Notes under the pieces: model-generated
Database searches by the model: none
What the model saw: the letters and a program-made list of their open reading frames with translations, nothing else
What the model was told of the DNA's origin: nothing
DNA from: Lysobacterales bacterium
Lineage (GTDB): Bacteria > Pseudomonadota > Gammaproteobacteria > Xanthomonadales > SZUA-36
Direction of reading: 5' to 3'
Length of the DNA stretch: 6,463 nucleotides
Assembly: GCA_026193295.1 (NCBI GenBank)
Contig: JAPHSB010000312.1
Span: 1 to 6,463 of the forward strand
Made by a program: the position numbers and the translations under genes
Shown here: in pieces, positions 6,391-6,463 of the stretch
Layout: every line of letters begins with the position of its first letter
Position numbering within the stretch: position 1 is the first letter of the stretch

Positions 6391-6463
6391 TCAATCTCTC
6401 CAAACCGATTTTTTCCCGAATGAATTCGGTCCTACGTTTTCCGTTTTTTCCCGAATGAATTCG
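6377..6463 (-). CDS. Possible C-terminal end of shdrC1, partial
   Basis: In sHdr operons shdrC1 directly precedes shdrB1, so its end is expected here. Two minus-strand frames are open to the window edge. One stops with TAA at 6377-6379, overlapping the shdrB1 start by 14 bases and ending EFIREKIGLERLNEHW. The other stops with TGA at 6391-6393, directly against the shdrB1 ATG. The first ending resembles the GLDELIQS tail of sHdrC2, so I favour it. A 35-base repeat in this stretch makes both frames contain EFIREK, and the true frame cannot be decided without sequence further right. No ferredoxin motif is visible in so short a piece. Confidence 0.35.
   Translation of the reverse strand, partial: RIHSGKNGKRRTEFIREKIGLERLNEHW
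6409..6463. repeat. Two exact 20-bp direct repeats, 35-bp period
   Basis: Bases 6409-6428 and 6444-6463 are identical (six T, then CCCGAATGAATTCG), separated by 15 bases. On the plus strand CCG lies just before both copies, with one extra A in the left copy, so similarity extends beyond the 20 bases with a single-base indel. Each copy contains the inverted repeat CGAAT-GA-ATTCG. The right copy ends exactly at the window edge, so the repeat may continue. It may be a tandem duplication at the end of shdrC1 or an end-of-contig artefact. Confidence 0.85.

Noticed and set aside
6409..6449. T tracts as intrinsic terminators
   Set aside because: No GC-rich hairpin precedes either T run. The only inverted repeat is five pairs, AT-rich, and follows the T run on the plus strand.

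Overview
The window carries most of a sulfur-oxidising heterodisulfide reductase-like (sHdr) operon on the minus strand, ending in the gene for its lipoate-binding sulfur carrier protein. GC-rich sequence, the sHdr type I gene order and an OmpR-family response regulator suggest a chemolithotrophic or phototrophic sulfur-oxidising proteobacterium, most likely gammaproteobacterial. The taxonomic call is inference from protein style only.

In transcription order (right to left on the minus strand) the layout is: a possible last fragment of shdrC1 at the right edge (6377/6391-6463); shdrB1 (5020-6390); shdrA (3930-4979, ATG start preferred over an upstream TTG); the conserved hypothetical 'Hyp' subunit (3025-3921); shdrC2 (2260-3021); shdrB2 (1304-2239); a 148-residue Cys-containing protein of unknown function (861-1307, GTG start overlapping the shdrB2 stop); and lbpA (370-807). 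Gaps between genes are -4 to 53 bases, so this looks like a single transcript. No promoter or terminator is visible inside it. The left 373 bases hold a plus-strand response regulator whose 5' end lies outside the window. Its reading frame stops in the middle of the DNA-binding domain, exactly where the lbpA stop codon lies.

From what is known of sHdr systems, the proteins act together in the cytoplasm. Sulfane sulfur, delivered by sulfur-transfer proteins such as TusA, DsrE and rhodaneses (not in this window), is thought to be bound to the lipoyl arm of LbpA and oxidised to sulfite. sHdrA (FAD), sHdrC (two [4Fe-4S] clusters) and sHdrB (CCG domains) pass on the electrons.

The items most worth checking are the abrupt response-regulator/lbpA junction at about 370-373, the unknown Cys-containing protein between shdrB2 and lbpA, and an exact 20-bp repeat with a 35-bp period at the right edge. 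That repeat spells the same hexapeptide in two different reading frames just upstream of shdrB1. The junction and the repeat both lie close to window ends and could be assembly artefacts. No RNA genes, CRISPR arrays or insertion sequences were seen.
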